Shown here piece after piece: positions 22,756-33,378 of a DNA stretch of 64,000 bases. Positions within the stretch are counted from its first letter, which is position 1; every line of letters starts with the position of its first letter. The DNA is from Helianthus annuus. Taxonomy: Eukaryota > Streptophyta > Magnoliopsida > Asterales > Asteraceae. The stretch is taken from positions 131,161,788-131,225,787 of the forward strand of contig NC_035435.2 in NCBI RefSeq assembly GCF_002127325.2, in the 5' to 3' direction. Under the pieces are notes generated by a model. The model searched no databases, had not been told where the DNA came from, and saw nothing but the letters and a program-made list of their open reading frames with translations. The position numbers and the translations under genes were made by a program.

Positions 22756-25700
22756 TGTCACACCCCGATCTCCACGTGTCACCGGTGGGCCCGGTGTGGG
22801 GTACAGTGACGTGGTTGGCATCGTCATAGACAAACAACACAATATAATAATGCACAGCGGAAGCAGAAATAGATTCATTTCAACTTTATTTAAAATGTAA
22901 TAATAAACATCATAATTAGTTGAAACGGATCCACAGGCGGATCAATAAAATAAGATAAATTGTTCAACAGTTTATTTGTCGTCCGAGCTTGCGAGACTAT
23001 AGTGGACGCTCTTAGGAAACAGTCAGCCTAGTTCGTATAGTACCTGCACTTAACCTTTTGGGAAAAATACGTCAGTTTACACTGGTAAATACAAATCAAC
23101 CGACTCATTTTGAAAATGATTAAAAATTGATTTAAATGCACAAGGCATAAAATTTTTATTAACTTGGGATAATTATGCAATATAAACTTGTGAACGAATT
23201 ACATGTTAATCGTACATTTGGTGGCCCGGGATCTGCTGTCCGGGCTAAAGATTAAATGACACACCACATTAAAGAGTTATACACGTCGGGTGTACGCCTA
23301 CACCCCGTGCTCTGGTCGTGGCCATCTCGTAAGATAATGCCAAGGATATCCGGGACACGGTCAATAACCCCCAAAGCCTAAAGTAAGAACAAGACTGTTT
23401 AAACGAGTCGCACAAACTATTCAAGACTGTACACCCATAGGGTGCAGGATTTGTGCGCTCGATCAAGCGGTATTTTAAATACCGTACCCCAAGCCCGTAT
23501 AGGGAAAATAAGTCAAAATGTATTTACCTGAGCAAGTATGAATCACAAATGGTAAGTGTAGGTAGCTTTTACTGGGCCTCCTAATCTGGAACAAAGGTTT
23601 ATAATAACCTATTAGATTCCTAACGGGTCTTTTATTTAAGCCTAAGCTTTGACCGGTTAGTTTTAAGGACGATACGGTACAAGCGCACGATTAAGCGAAA
23701 GACCGGATAGAATGTGATTTAGACCCGACAAGTTTGAATACTTGTATAATATGGGTATACTAAATACATTCTGGATTTTGAGATAAAAATGATAACGTTT
23801 GACCCGTTTCGGTCAATTTACGCAAACTAGTTACGTAAACCGAACCGAACGCTAAAAGGGAGTTACGGGTAGCCAAAAGAGTCAAATGCAAGTTTCCTGA
23901 GATAATATGCTTTAAATATAATATAATATCAGTAAGTTATGTTCTATTATGCCCCGAATGATTTTAAACTCAATTTACACCTCATAAGGGCATTTTGGTC
24001 ATTTAAAAGATTATAAAAGAGTCAAATTTGGAAATCTGAGTAAAGGGTCTGAATTATACAGTAAATATACTTCTTTTAACATATTATAGCAGTAGGGTAT
24101 GACCCGTATACGAAACTCATCATTTAAACTCAAACTATGCACCGTAGGGGTATTTTAGTAATTTCACAAGGGCTAAAAATGCCAAAAGTGGAAATCTGAG
24201 TTCATATACTTATACTTACTGTTATTATACGAAAATATACTAATTACATCAGTAGGTATGAGTCTTATATGTTTAAAATGAGTATAACGCTTACTATGCG
24301 CTAAAAACGCTAAAAATGCGATTTAGAGCCGTTTCCGGGTTTTTAAAAGAAAGCTGAGATTTTTATATTTCCAGAATGCTCAAAATAATTTATTTGACAA
24401 ATAAATTCAGTGGAAAAAGGTTTCGGGTCAAAAGGATGTATAAAACTCATTTTATGGCTTAAACGGTCAAAACCGGCATTAAACGAATCGACTAAGCGAT
24501 CTAAGATACGATCAACCAAAAATTAAATAAAAATCATCAAAAATCCCAAAATATTATATAACATCAGTGGGTAAAAAGTTTTGTATCAAAACATGGCCTG
24601 AAATAGATTATACGCTAAATGCGTCGTTTATGTACTTTAAGATATAGTTTTACGATATCGGCCATAACTCAAAATCTGGACCACTAACTGATCTCAAATT
24701 TTCGGTGCAAGTTTATATATTAGAAATAAAGATTTCTACTCATTCACTCTTCCAAAAATCACGTTTTACATCAAACAGGGCAAAATAGTCAACTTTAAGC
24801 ATAAATCGGAAACATGCAATTGAATCGGCTAAGTATAGACTCAAGTATCAAAAATTCCAGAAAGTTTTACCAAAATAAAAATGGTTCAAAAATAAGCTTC
24901 AATACAGATCTCAAACATGCATGTACGGATCCGAATCGATAGTCTACGAAAAAGTCGTTCTACAAGACTTTCGGTTCCGATTCGTATTTATACTAAAGAT
25001 TGTCGAGTTGATTATGATAAAACACATTCTTATGTTTATTATAAGTTATTTATGATAATCAAACTGATTTCATGTCATCTACATTACCATTTAAGCTATT
25101 TTTCGCAAAAACGATTTCTGTTGACTTTTAAATAACATCTTTGACTCGACAATTAGCATGCATAAGGTGGAAATCAGAGAATACCCTTTTGAGGGTTTGT
25201 TTCCCACATAAATACCAACATACATGTGGTTTCAATTTGAGAAATGACAGAGCTAAACTCGTTTAATCGAAAAGTCAAATAATAAGAACAACGGTTTGAC
25301 TTTTAACAATTAATCAATGCAAGAACGAATTATAGAATGTTATGAAGGCTTACAAAGGTCCTAATGAAGCTTAGTTAACACTAGGAGGCTGCCTTGTCGT
25401 TCAGAAATGCTCCAGAAGTCTTGAGAGTGTTCTTGCAAGTTTGGGTGTTCTTGATACAATGCAAGTGCCAAGAAAATGAATGAATGATCTGCTTTATGAG
25501 GGGAATTCAGAGGTTATAGAGAGCTTACTGTTGTCCTAGGCATGCAAGGGATTTAATTGGTGCAAAAGGAGGTGGTATTAGCTGTTTTACACTTCAAAAA
25601 TGGACCAGAATGCAAATAATTCGCGAACTCAGCATCTGATAGTCTCACGCGGCCCGCTTGGGCATGTCCAGGCGGGTCGCCTGGCCTGCTGGTCAGCCAA

Positions 25701-26295
25701 ACAACTTTCACACTTGGCAGATTTGGTCCCTGTTCTTGCACGCGATGTTTCGGCTACTTATTTTGACCCGTAAACCCTCAAACTTGGTTTTTAAGAACCT
25801 TGGGACATTTACCAACATGGTAATGTCATCGGATAACTTTGCGCTCAACCGAAAAGCCATGAAATTCGACGTTGACGCTTTTAACCCCTCAAGTACGGTT
25901 TTGGCCATAACTTTCTCATACGTTATCGAAACTTCACGAAATTTTTACCACATATTCTAGTGAGTATATTTTAGCATTACAAGGCTTCGGGTCTGCCAAA
26001 AGTTCACTCAGAGGTATAATTTCAACATGTTGACACTTTTGGCCCCTATAGTTTGTAATTCCTCACTTTTGTGCATTTTCCGCTTCGTATGATCCATGAA
26101 CCATCCGTTTAAGGTTATAAACATTATGTAGGGTTATCATAGAGTCTATTTATCCATTGTTGACACTTTGGACCCTTACGTTCCATAGTTTTCACTGTTT
26201 GTCACTTTTAGTCCCTCTAAAGTTTGTTTTCACATACCGGAACCTTATGACACGTGTCAAGACATTATTGGACGAAATTTTTTCGAGGTGTTACA
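22756..26295 (-). repeat. 5' LTR of G (3,540 bp)
   Basis: Uninterrupted LTR with TG...CA ends, collinear with 6053-9372 and 15553-15774. It preserves the empty CACTA target site around 26072. Followed by TSD atata at 26296-26300. Confidence 0.93.
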
Positions 26296-26482
26296 ATATA
26301 AGATATGAACCAAGGACTGCCATCAAATCCCAGGCCTTAGCTGACTTTGTGGCAGATTTTAGTAGTGATTTGCAAAAGGAGGCTGAGTTAGAAGTCCAAC
26401 AGCTTGAGGAAACAAAGGATCCTTGGATACTATTGACTGATGGAGCCTCTAATGTTAAAGGAACAGGGCTCGGAATACTACT
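26296..26482 (+). pseudogene. E1 pol fragment: start of second RNase H
   Basis: Resumes E1 after G with motifs RYEPRTAIKSQALADF and LTDGASNVKGTGLGILL, the start of the archaeal-type second RNase H that marks Tat pol. Cut at 26482 by E2 (left TSD candidate ctact, 26478-26482). The remainder of E1 lies beyond the window. Confidence 0.85.
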
Positions 26483-27201
26483 TGTTAGGGCTGGATTTTT
26501 ATAACGCATGATCCTTACATGTGATCCTAACCAGTGATCCTTGTTTCTTTGGCAGATAGTGATCCTCAGCAGAGTTCCAGGATCAGGATCACGGACCATC
26601 ATAGGGATCCTCATGCTAACAGTTGTTTTCATTGAATTTAATGTTATCTTGCAGGAATGTCTAGCAGGATCCGCTCTTAGCATCGCAAACAAGGGACGCG
26701 TCTTTACAACTTTGGCATATGCTTAATCAGAGATGAACGTTGTAGAGGATATGGAAACTCGGCATGATTTAAGGGCGATAATTTAGGCTAGATTTACTTT
26801 TATTTCTAAAGGGGTAATGAGCTGATTGTTAGTCTATTTACCTGAAATAGGTCACTCACACTTGTATATATAACACTCTTCCCCATTCGGAAGACACACA
26901 ACACATTTCTCACACGCTTAGACACTCGATACTATAGTGATCCTTGTACTCAGCTCATTATCATCCGAAGTTGTAACCATTTTTTGTTATATTGAAGTTT
27001 GGTGATCGGTAGTTGCCATCACCCGAGGTTTTTTATGCCGGAGATCATTCATTGATCAAGGGCTTTTTCCTCGTATAAATCCTTGTGTCACTTGCATATT
27101 TCTCACTAAAGTGATCCTTTACTTTTTCAACAAACCAAGCATCATTCCCCGTTTACCTAGAGTTTGGTTGCATTATCCTTGTGTGATTTTTGACCAAAAC
27201 A
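26483..27201 (+). repeat. 5' LTR of E2 (719 bp)
   Basis: Begins TGTTAGGGCTGG and ends CCAAAACA. Contains a TATA box TATATATAA (26865-26873) and the family-invariant segment CCCGAGGTTTTTTATGCCGG downstream. Seven GATCC/GGATC sites occur in about 105 bp near 26510-26610. Confidence 0.92.
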
Positions 27202-27204
27202 GTT

Positions 27205-27222
27205 TGGCGCCCAGCGTGGGGC
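27205..27222 (+). promoter_or_regulatory. Primer-binding site of E2
   Basis: TGGCGCCCAGCGTGGGG starts three bases after the LTR. It differs by one base from the E3 and E4 sites (CACCG). The tRNA is not assigned with certainty; TGGCGCC fits a tRNA ending GGCGCCA. Confidence 0.75.
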
Positions 27223-27278
27223 AATTGGTGCTTCATTCATAAGAAAACTTTCTGTTCGAAATCATTTCAAAGAATTAC

Positions 27279-29887
27279 ATGGCTTCATCATTGAAGAATA
27301 CATCCACGGTGATGTCTGCAGTCACCTCGTCTCAGAACACTCTGCCTTTTCCTCCACCACCGGCAGGATCTCAAAAAAATGCTGAGAAGAGACCAACTCC
27401 TACTTTCTCTAAACCTCCATCTTCTTCTGCTATGAATTCTTCTGCTCCCAGTACTAGTGATGTATTTACTTTGATTTTGCAGATGAAGGATCGTATGCAG
27501 CGGCAGGATGAAACTAATGACAGGATCCTCAGGGAAATCGGAGATCTCAAAAGACAAAAGAAAGCGGTAGAGGATCATTCCCCACTGATGCCCAAATCTT
27601 TAAGTTTTGATACTCCGATGATCACTTCTCAGCCATCGGGAGTCCCAGACGTTCAAATTGTGGGAGGATCAAAAGGATTGCACCTCGGATCAGCAATAAT
27701 GACTCAGGCATCGGGCTCACATTTTCAGCCGGCAGGATCCTATCCTCAGCATATGGGATCCTTCGTGAATTCAGGAGCCTATCCAGGAGCACAGCAGTTT
27801 CAAGGATCCTACTTTGTTCCAGGATCATCCCAGGTTCAAGGATCCTCCTTTGTTCCAGGATCATCCCAGGTTCAAGGATCCTTCTTTGTTCCAGGATCAT
27901 CCCAGGTTCAAGGATCCTCCTTTGTTCCGGGATCGTCTCAGATACCAGGATCCTCCCAGATGCCAGGATCCCTAAAGAGTTTGCAAACAGGAAATCTAGA
28001 TGTCCATCAAGGGGATTTCATTCCAATGCAGACCATTGCCTCCACTGGTCCCTCCATCATCCCAGAATCCCAGCCATATGGATTCACTCCCAGTATTCCT
28101 AACTTGAACCCAATGGGAGGTAACACCTTAAATAATTGTCTTACCACTAACCATGGATTCGTGCAGGATACAGGTATCAATCATGCTATGGCCAGGGAGT
28201 TGCAGAAGCTGAAGGATATGATCTCAAGTGTTCCAGGGGTAGTCAAGCCTATCCCGGAGATTGCAGATGGAAGCCATAAGGTATCTCGTTTTGCACCACC
28301 AATTTGTGATGCAGAGTTACCCAAAAGGTTCCATATCCCTACTATGAAGCTGTATGATGGTACAACGGATCCTGAGGAGCACATAGCACAATACAGGGAG
28401 AGGATGGAGATCAATCCAATCCCAGAAAAGTTAAAGGAAGCATGCCTATGTAAAGGATTTGGATCCACTCTTACTGGATCAACTCTTAAATGGCTGCTAA
28501 GCCTTCCCCCTTACTCTATCACTTCATTTGCTAATTTAGTTAATTTATTCAATAATCAATTCTCTTGTAGTAGAAAATTTGAAAGATTAACTAGTGATTT
28601 ATACAGGGTAACTCAAAGTCATAATGAATCATTAAGGGATTATGTAACTAAATTCAGTAAAGAATCCTTGGACATTCCCAACTTGGATATGGCCACGGCT
28701 GTTGAGGCCTTCAAAATGGGACTGCTTAAGGATTCATTGTTCTATGATAATCTTGTTATGACACCGTGCAGGAACCTAGATGAAGTAAGAACTCGGGCAC
28801 TCAGGTTCATCCGGCTAGAGGATGACAAGAGGATCTAGGAGAGACAAGTAGGATCCTCAAAACAGGAGAAGCAAGGATCCTCCTTCAAGAGCAATAAATT
28901 CAAAACCTACCATAGAAATGACAACCAGAACGTGCATGTTGTTGACCAAGAAGAGGATGATGAGGATTATCCTCCGATTTCTGAATATTGTTTTTCTGTT
29001 GACAATCATGAACTAATCCTTGCAATGCAGAATCTAGGAGAAAAAGCCAGGTGGCCCAGAAAGAATGATAAACCATCCGGGACTAAAGACAAGTCAAAGT
29101 GGTGTGCATACCACGAGGATTTCGGGCATCTAACTGAAGAGTGCATCGCATTAAGAAAGGAAATTGGATATCTGCTAAGCAAGGGGCATCTAAAAGAGTT
29201 GTTGGGAAGAAAAAAGCAAAGGACTCAGGATCCTGAAAGGATCCCTGAAAAGGCTCCAGCCCCTCCGGCGAATGCACAAGTGATCAACTTTATTTCCGGA
29301 GGATCAGACATCTGTGGTACATCCTTCTCAGCGGCTAAAAGGCATGCAAAGGAAGCAAAAATGGATAATGGAGAAAAACCTATCCGAACATCAAGTATCT
29401 CGGAAGTAAATACTATAACATTTGATGAGGATGACCGCATTAACATCCAGGATCCTCATCATGATAGTTCAGTTATTACTCTATTTATTTCTAACCATTT
29501 TGTCCGCAGGATCCTTATCGACGGAGGAAGCTCAGTAAACATTATCCAGCTTGATGTTCTAAAGAGGATGGGTATCCCAGAATCAGACATCACACCAAGA
29601 TCCTCCGTACTTGTGGGATTCAGTGGAGAAACTAAGAAAACTCTGGGGGACATCAAACTCCCAATCTACGTGGAAGGATTACATAATTATCAAAAATTTT
29701 GTGTTATTGACTCCCAATCCTTGGCAGGCCCTGGATACATGATATGAAAGCAGTCCCATCCACCTACCATCAATGTGTGAAACTCCCTAGCCCATGGGGG
29801 ATAATCAAGATCGACAGTGATCAGCAGGAGGCCAAGGATTGTTATACCTCATCCATGAAACCAACCTCGAAGCCAAGGGAGCAATAG
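27279..29887 (+). pseudogene. E2 gag-protease, broken
   Basis: Starts MASSLKN, as in E3 and E4. The first 519 codons hold a Ser/Pro-rich N-terminus, four 12-residue repeats of GSSFVPGSSQVQ type (27800-27960) and a retrotransposon gag domain (KLYDGTTDPEEHIAQYRERM, WLLSLPPYSITSF). TAG at 28836-28838 replaces a CAG codon. Downstream, the knuckle-like CAYHEDFGHLTEEC and protease motif LIDGGSSVNIIQ remain. A net 16-nt loss near 29720 shifts the frame. The normal terminator is TAG at 29885-29887. Confidence 0.88.
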
Positions 29888-29893
29888 CAATTA
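29882..29893 (+). promoter_or_regulatory. Stop-codon readthrough signal between gag-pro and pol (E2)
   Basis: CAA-TAG-CAA-TTA followed by CAG; gag-pro and pol are in the same frame. Identical in E3 and E4. Confidence 0.75.
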
Positions 29894-30188
29894 CAGTATC
29901 CTCCAAGGAATGTCTTGGAGGTAAGGGAACAGGATGTGGACGAAATCCTTCTGGATCCTAATGATCCTAAATCAAAAATCTATATCGGATCAGGGATCCT
30001 TGGCAAGATGAAAGAAGACATAATATCCTTCCTCAAAAGAAGAAAATCTACCTTTGCATGGAAACATGAAGATATGACAGGTATATCTAAGGATATTATC
30101 ACTCATAAACTTGGCATTGACAGGTCGATCAAACCAATCCACCAAAAAAGGAGGAAGTTTGCACCAGAAAGGAATGCCATTATCCAGG
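29888..30188 (+). pseudogene. E2 pol N-terminus, truncated by E3
   Basis: In frame with the gag-pro TAG at 29885, which lies in the CAA-UAG-CAA-UUA context. It encodes the linker before reverse transcriptase (DVDEILLDPND, KSTFAWKHEDMTGI, RRKFAPERNAIIQ) and is cut by the E3 LTR. Confidence 0.88.
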
Positions 30189-30907
30189 TGTTAGGGCTGG
30201 ATTTTTATAACACATGATCCTTACAAGTGATCCTAACCAGTGATCCTTGTTTCTTTGGCAGATAGTGATCCTCAGCAGAGTTCCAGGACCAGGATCACGG
30301 ACCATCATAGGGATCCTCATGCTAACAGTTGTTTTCATTGAGTTTAATGTTATCTTGCAGGAATGTCTAGCAGGATCCGCTCTTAGCATCGCAAACAAGG
30401 GACGCGTCTTCACAACTTTAGCATATGCTTAATCAGAGATGAACGTTGTAGAGGATATGGAAACTCAGCATGATTTAAGGGCGATAATTTAGGCTAGATT
30501 TACTTTTATTTCTAAAGGGGTAATGAGCTGATTGTTAGTCTATTTACCTAAAATAGGTCACTCACACTTGTATATATAACACTCTTCCCCATTCGGAAGA
30601 CACACAACACATTTCTCACACGCTTAGACACTCGATACTATAGTGATCCTTGTACTCAGCTCATTATCATCCGAAGTTGTAACCATTTTTTGTTATATTG
30701 AAGTTTGGTGATCGGTAGTTGCCATCACCCGAGGTTTTTTATGCCGGAGATCATTCATTGATCAAGGGCTTTTTCCTCGTATAAATCCTTGTGTCACTTG
30801 CATATTTCTCAGTAAAGTGATCCTTTAATTTTTCAACAAACTAAGCATCATTCCCCGTTTACTTAGAGTTTGGTTGCATTATCCTTGTGTGATTTTTGAC
30901 CAAAACA
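30189..30907 (+). repeat. 5' LTR of E3 (719 bp)
   Basis: TGTTAGGGCTGG...CCAAAACA, with TATATATAA at 30571-30579. It begins inside E2 pol. Confidence 0.93.
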
Positions 30908-30910
30908 GTT

Positions 30911-30928
30911 TGGCGCCCACCGTGGGGC
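30911..30928 (+). promoter_or_regulatory. Primer-binding site of E3
   Basis: TGGCGCCCACCGTGGGGC three bases after the LTR, identical to E4. Confidence 0.8.
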
Positions 30929-30984
30929 AATTGGTGCTTCATTCATAAGAAAACTTTCTGTTCGAAATCATTTCAAAGAGTTAC

Positions 30985-32571
30985 ATGGCTTCATCATTGA
31001 AGAATACATCCACAGCGATGTCGGCAGTCAATTCATCTACTGGCATTCCACCTTTGCCTCTACCACCAGCTGGATCTCAGAAAAATGCTGAGAAGAGACC
31101 AACTTCTATCTCCTTTAAACCATCATCTTCTGCTCTAACTTCTTCTGTTCCCAGTACTAGTGATATATTTACTTTGATTTTGCAGATGAGGGATCGTATG
31201 CAGCAGCAGGATGAAACTAATGACAGGATCCTCAGAGAAATCGGAGATATCAAAAGGCAAAAGAAAACGGTAGAGGATCATTCCCCACTAATGCCCAAAT
31301 CTTTGAACTTTGATACTCCAATGATTACTTCTCAGCCATCAGAGGTCCCAGACATTTAATATATGGGTGGATCAAGAGGAGTGCATTTCGGCCCAGCAAC
31401 AATGACTCAGGCATCAAGATCATATTTCCAACCGGCGGGATTTACGCCCAGCATTTGGGATCCTTCATTAGCTTAGGATCCTCCTTCGTTCCAGGATCAT
31501 CCCAGGTTCAAGGATCCTCCTTTGTTCCAGGATCACCCCAGGTTCAAGGATCCTCCTTTGTTCCGGGATCGTCTCAGATACCAGGATCCTCCCAGATGCC
31601 AGGATCCCTTAAGAGTTTGCAAACAGGAAATCTAGATGTCCATCAAGGGGATTTCATTCCAATGCAGACCATTGCCTCCACTGGTCCCTCCATCATCCCA
31701 GAATCCCAGCCATATGGATTCACTCCCAGTATTCCTAAGTTGAACCCAACGGAGGTAACACCTTAAATAATTATCTTACCACTAACCATGGATTCGTGCA
31801 GGATACAGGTATCAATCATGCTATGGCCAGGGAGTTGCAGAAGCTGAAGGATATGATCTCAAGTGTTCCAGGGGTAGTCAAGCCTATCCCGGAGATTGCA
31901 GATGGAAGCCATAAGGTATCTCGTTTTGCACCACCAATTTGTGATGCAGAGGTACCCAAAAGGTTCCATATCCCTACTATGAAGCTGTATGATGGTACAA
32001 CGGATCCTGAGGAGCACGTAGCACAATACAGGGAGAGGATGGAGATCAATCCAATCCCAGAAAAGTTAAAGGAAGCATGCCTATGTAAAGGATTTGGATC
32101 CACTCTTACTGGATCAGCTCTTAAATGGCTGCTAAGTCTTCCCCCTTACTCTATCACTTCATTTGCTAATTTAGTTAATTTATTCAATAATCAATTCTCT
32201 TGTAGTAGAAAATTTGAAAGATTAACTAGTGATTTATACAGGGTAACTCAAAGTCATAATGAATCATTAAGGGATTATATAACTAAATTCAGTAAAGAAT
32301 CCTTGGACATTCCCAACTTGGATATGGCCACGGCTGTTGAGGCCTTCAAAATGGGACTGCTTAAGGATTCATTGTTCTATGATGATCTTGTTATGACACC
32401 GTGCAGGAACCTAGATGAAGTAAGAACTCGGGCACTTAGGTTCATCCGGTTAGAGGATGATAAGAGGATCCAGGAGAGACAAGTAGGATCCTCAAAACAG
32501 GAGAAGCAAGGATCCTCCTTCAAGAGCAATAAATTCAAATCCTACCATAGAAATGACAACCAGAACGTGCA
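30985..32571 (+). pseudogene. E3 gag, broken and interrupted
   Basis: Starts MASSLKN. A stop follows ...SQPSEVPDI (31357-31359), and the stretch to about 31470 is frame-disrupted. Three 12-residue repeats remain (31480-31590), then an open gag domain from 31796 (motifs KLYDGTTDPEEH, CNLDEVRTRALRFIRLEDD-like) to ...NVH, where E4 is inserted. Coding continues at 56092. Confidence 0.88.
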
Positions 32572-33301
32572 TGTTGGGGCTGGATTTTTTATTATAGGTG
32601 ATCCTTATATGTGATCCTAACCAGTGATCCTTGTTTCTTTGGCAGACAGTGATCCTCAGCAGGACTTCAGGATCAGGATCATGGGACATTATAGTGATCC
32701 TCATACTAACGGCCACTTCCGCTCAATACAATATTGTTTTGCAGGAACATCTAGCAGGATATGCTCTAGGCATCATGATCAAGGGACGCGTCTTCACAAT
32801 TATGGCAAGAGCTTAATTGAAGATAGACGTTGCACAGGATATGGAAACTTGGCTTGATTTATGGGCGGCTATTTAGGCTAGATTGTATCTCATTTCTAAA
32901 GGGGTAATGAGCTGAATATTAGTTTAGCTACCTAAAATAGGTCACCTACACACGTATAAATACCACTCTTCCTCATTCGGAAAAACATATACGACATACA
33001 ACGCAACTCTCACACACTTAGACACTCGAAACAATAGTGATCCTTGTACTCAGCTCATTATCATCCAAAGTTGTAATCATACTTTTATTATATTGAAGTT
33101 GGTGATCGGTAGTTGCCATCACCCGAGGTTTTTTATGCCGGAGATCATACATTGATCAAGGGCTTTTTCCTCGTATAAATCATCGTGTCTTTGCATCTTT
33201 TATCACAGAAGTGATCCTTTACTTTCATAATTAACCAAGCATCATACCCCGTTTACATAAAGTTTGGTTACATTATCCTTGTGTGATTTTTGACCAAAAC
33301 A
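32572..33301 (+). repeat. 5' LTR of E4 (730 bp)
   Basis: Begins TGTTGGGGCTGG, ends CCAAAACA; TATA box TATAAATA at 32955-32962. A different LTR subtype from E2/E3, with several indels. Confidence 0.95.
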
Positions 33302-33304
33302 GTT

Positions 33305-33322
33305 TGGCGCCCACCGTGGGGC
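33305..33322 (+). promoter_or_regulatory. Primer-binding site of E4
   Basis: TGGCGCCCACCGTGGGGC three bases after the LTR end. Exact tRNA not assigned. Confidence 0.8.
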
Positions 33323-33378
33323 AATTGGTGCTTCATTCATAAGAAAATCTTTTGTTCGAAATCATTTCAAAGAGTTAC

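Larger units (their letters stand above)
6053..26295 (-). mobile_element. Tekay/Del-type chromovirus G (Ty3/gypsy), minus orientation
   Basis: Flanked by the TSD atata (6048-6052 and 26296-26300), with TG...CA termini. LTRs are 6053-9372 plus 15553-15774 (3,542 bp without the CACTA insert) and 22756-26295 (3,540 bp), differing at about 1% by eye. Order on the minus strand is 5' LTR, tRNA-iMet-type PBS, an extra ORF, gag-protease-RT-RNase H, integrase-chromodomain, PPT, 3' LTR. The net element is about 14 kb. It is inserted in E1 pol between the two RNase H domains. The lineage call rests on integrase and chromodomain-like C-terminal motifs. Confidence 0.92.
26483..30188 (+). mobile_element. 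Tat element E2, 5' part (3' part outside the window)
   Basis: Full 5' LTR, PBS, gag-protease and the first 100 codons of pol, collinear with E4. Interrupted at 30188 by E3 with candidate TSD ccagg (30184-30188). Since E3 runs off the right edge, the rest of E2 and E1 should lie beyond 64000. Confidence 0.9.
30189..32571 (+). mobile_element. Tat element E3, 5' segment (continues 56087-64000)
   Basis: 5' LTR, PBS and gag up to the E4 insertion; the reading resumes after 56086. The 3' LTR at 63660 matches the first 340 bp of this LTR with about two differences and shares variants absent from E2, which pairs the two ends. The element runs past the window edge. Confidence 0.9.

Noticed and set aside
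26541..26726. 61-residue ORF found in every E2-E4 LTR copy
   Set aside because: It has the same length in both LTR subtypes, but the differences are mostly amino-acid changing and E0 does not keep it. It looks incidental to the LTR U3/R sequence.
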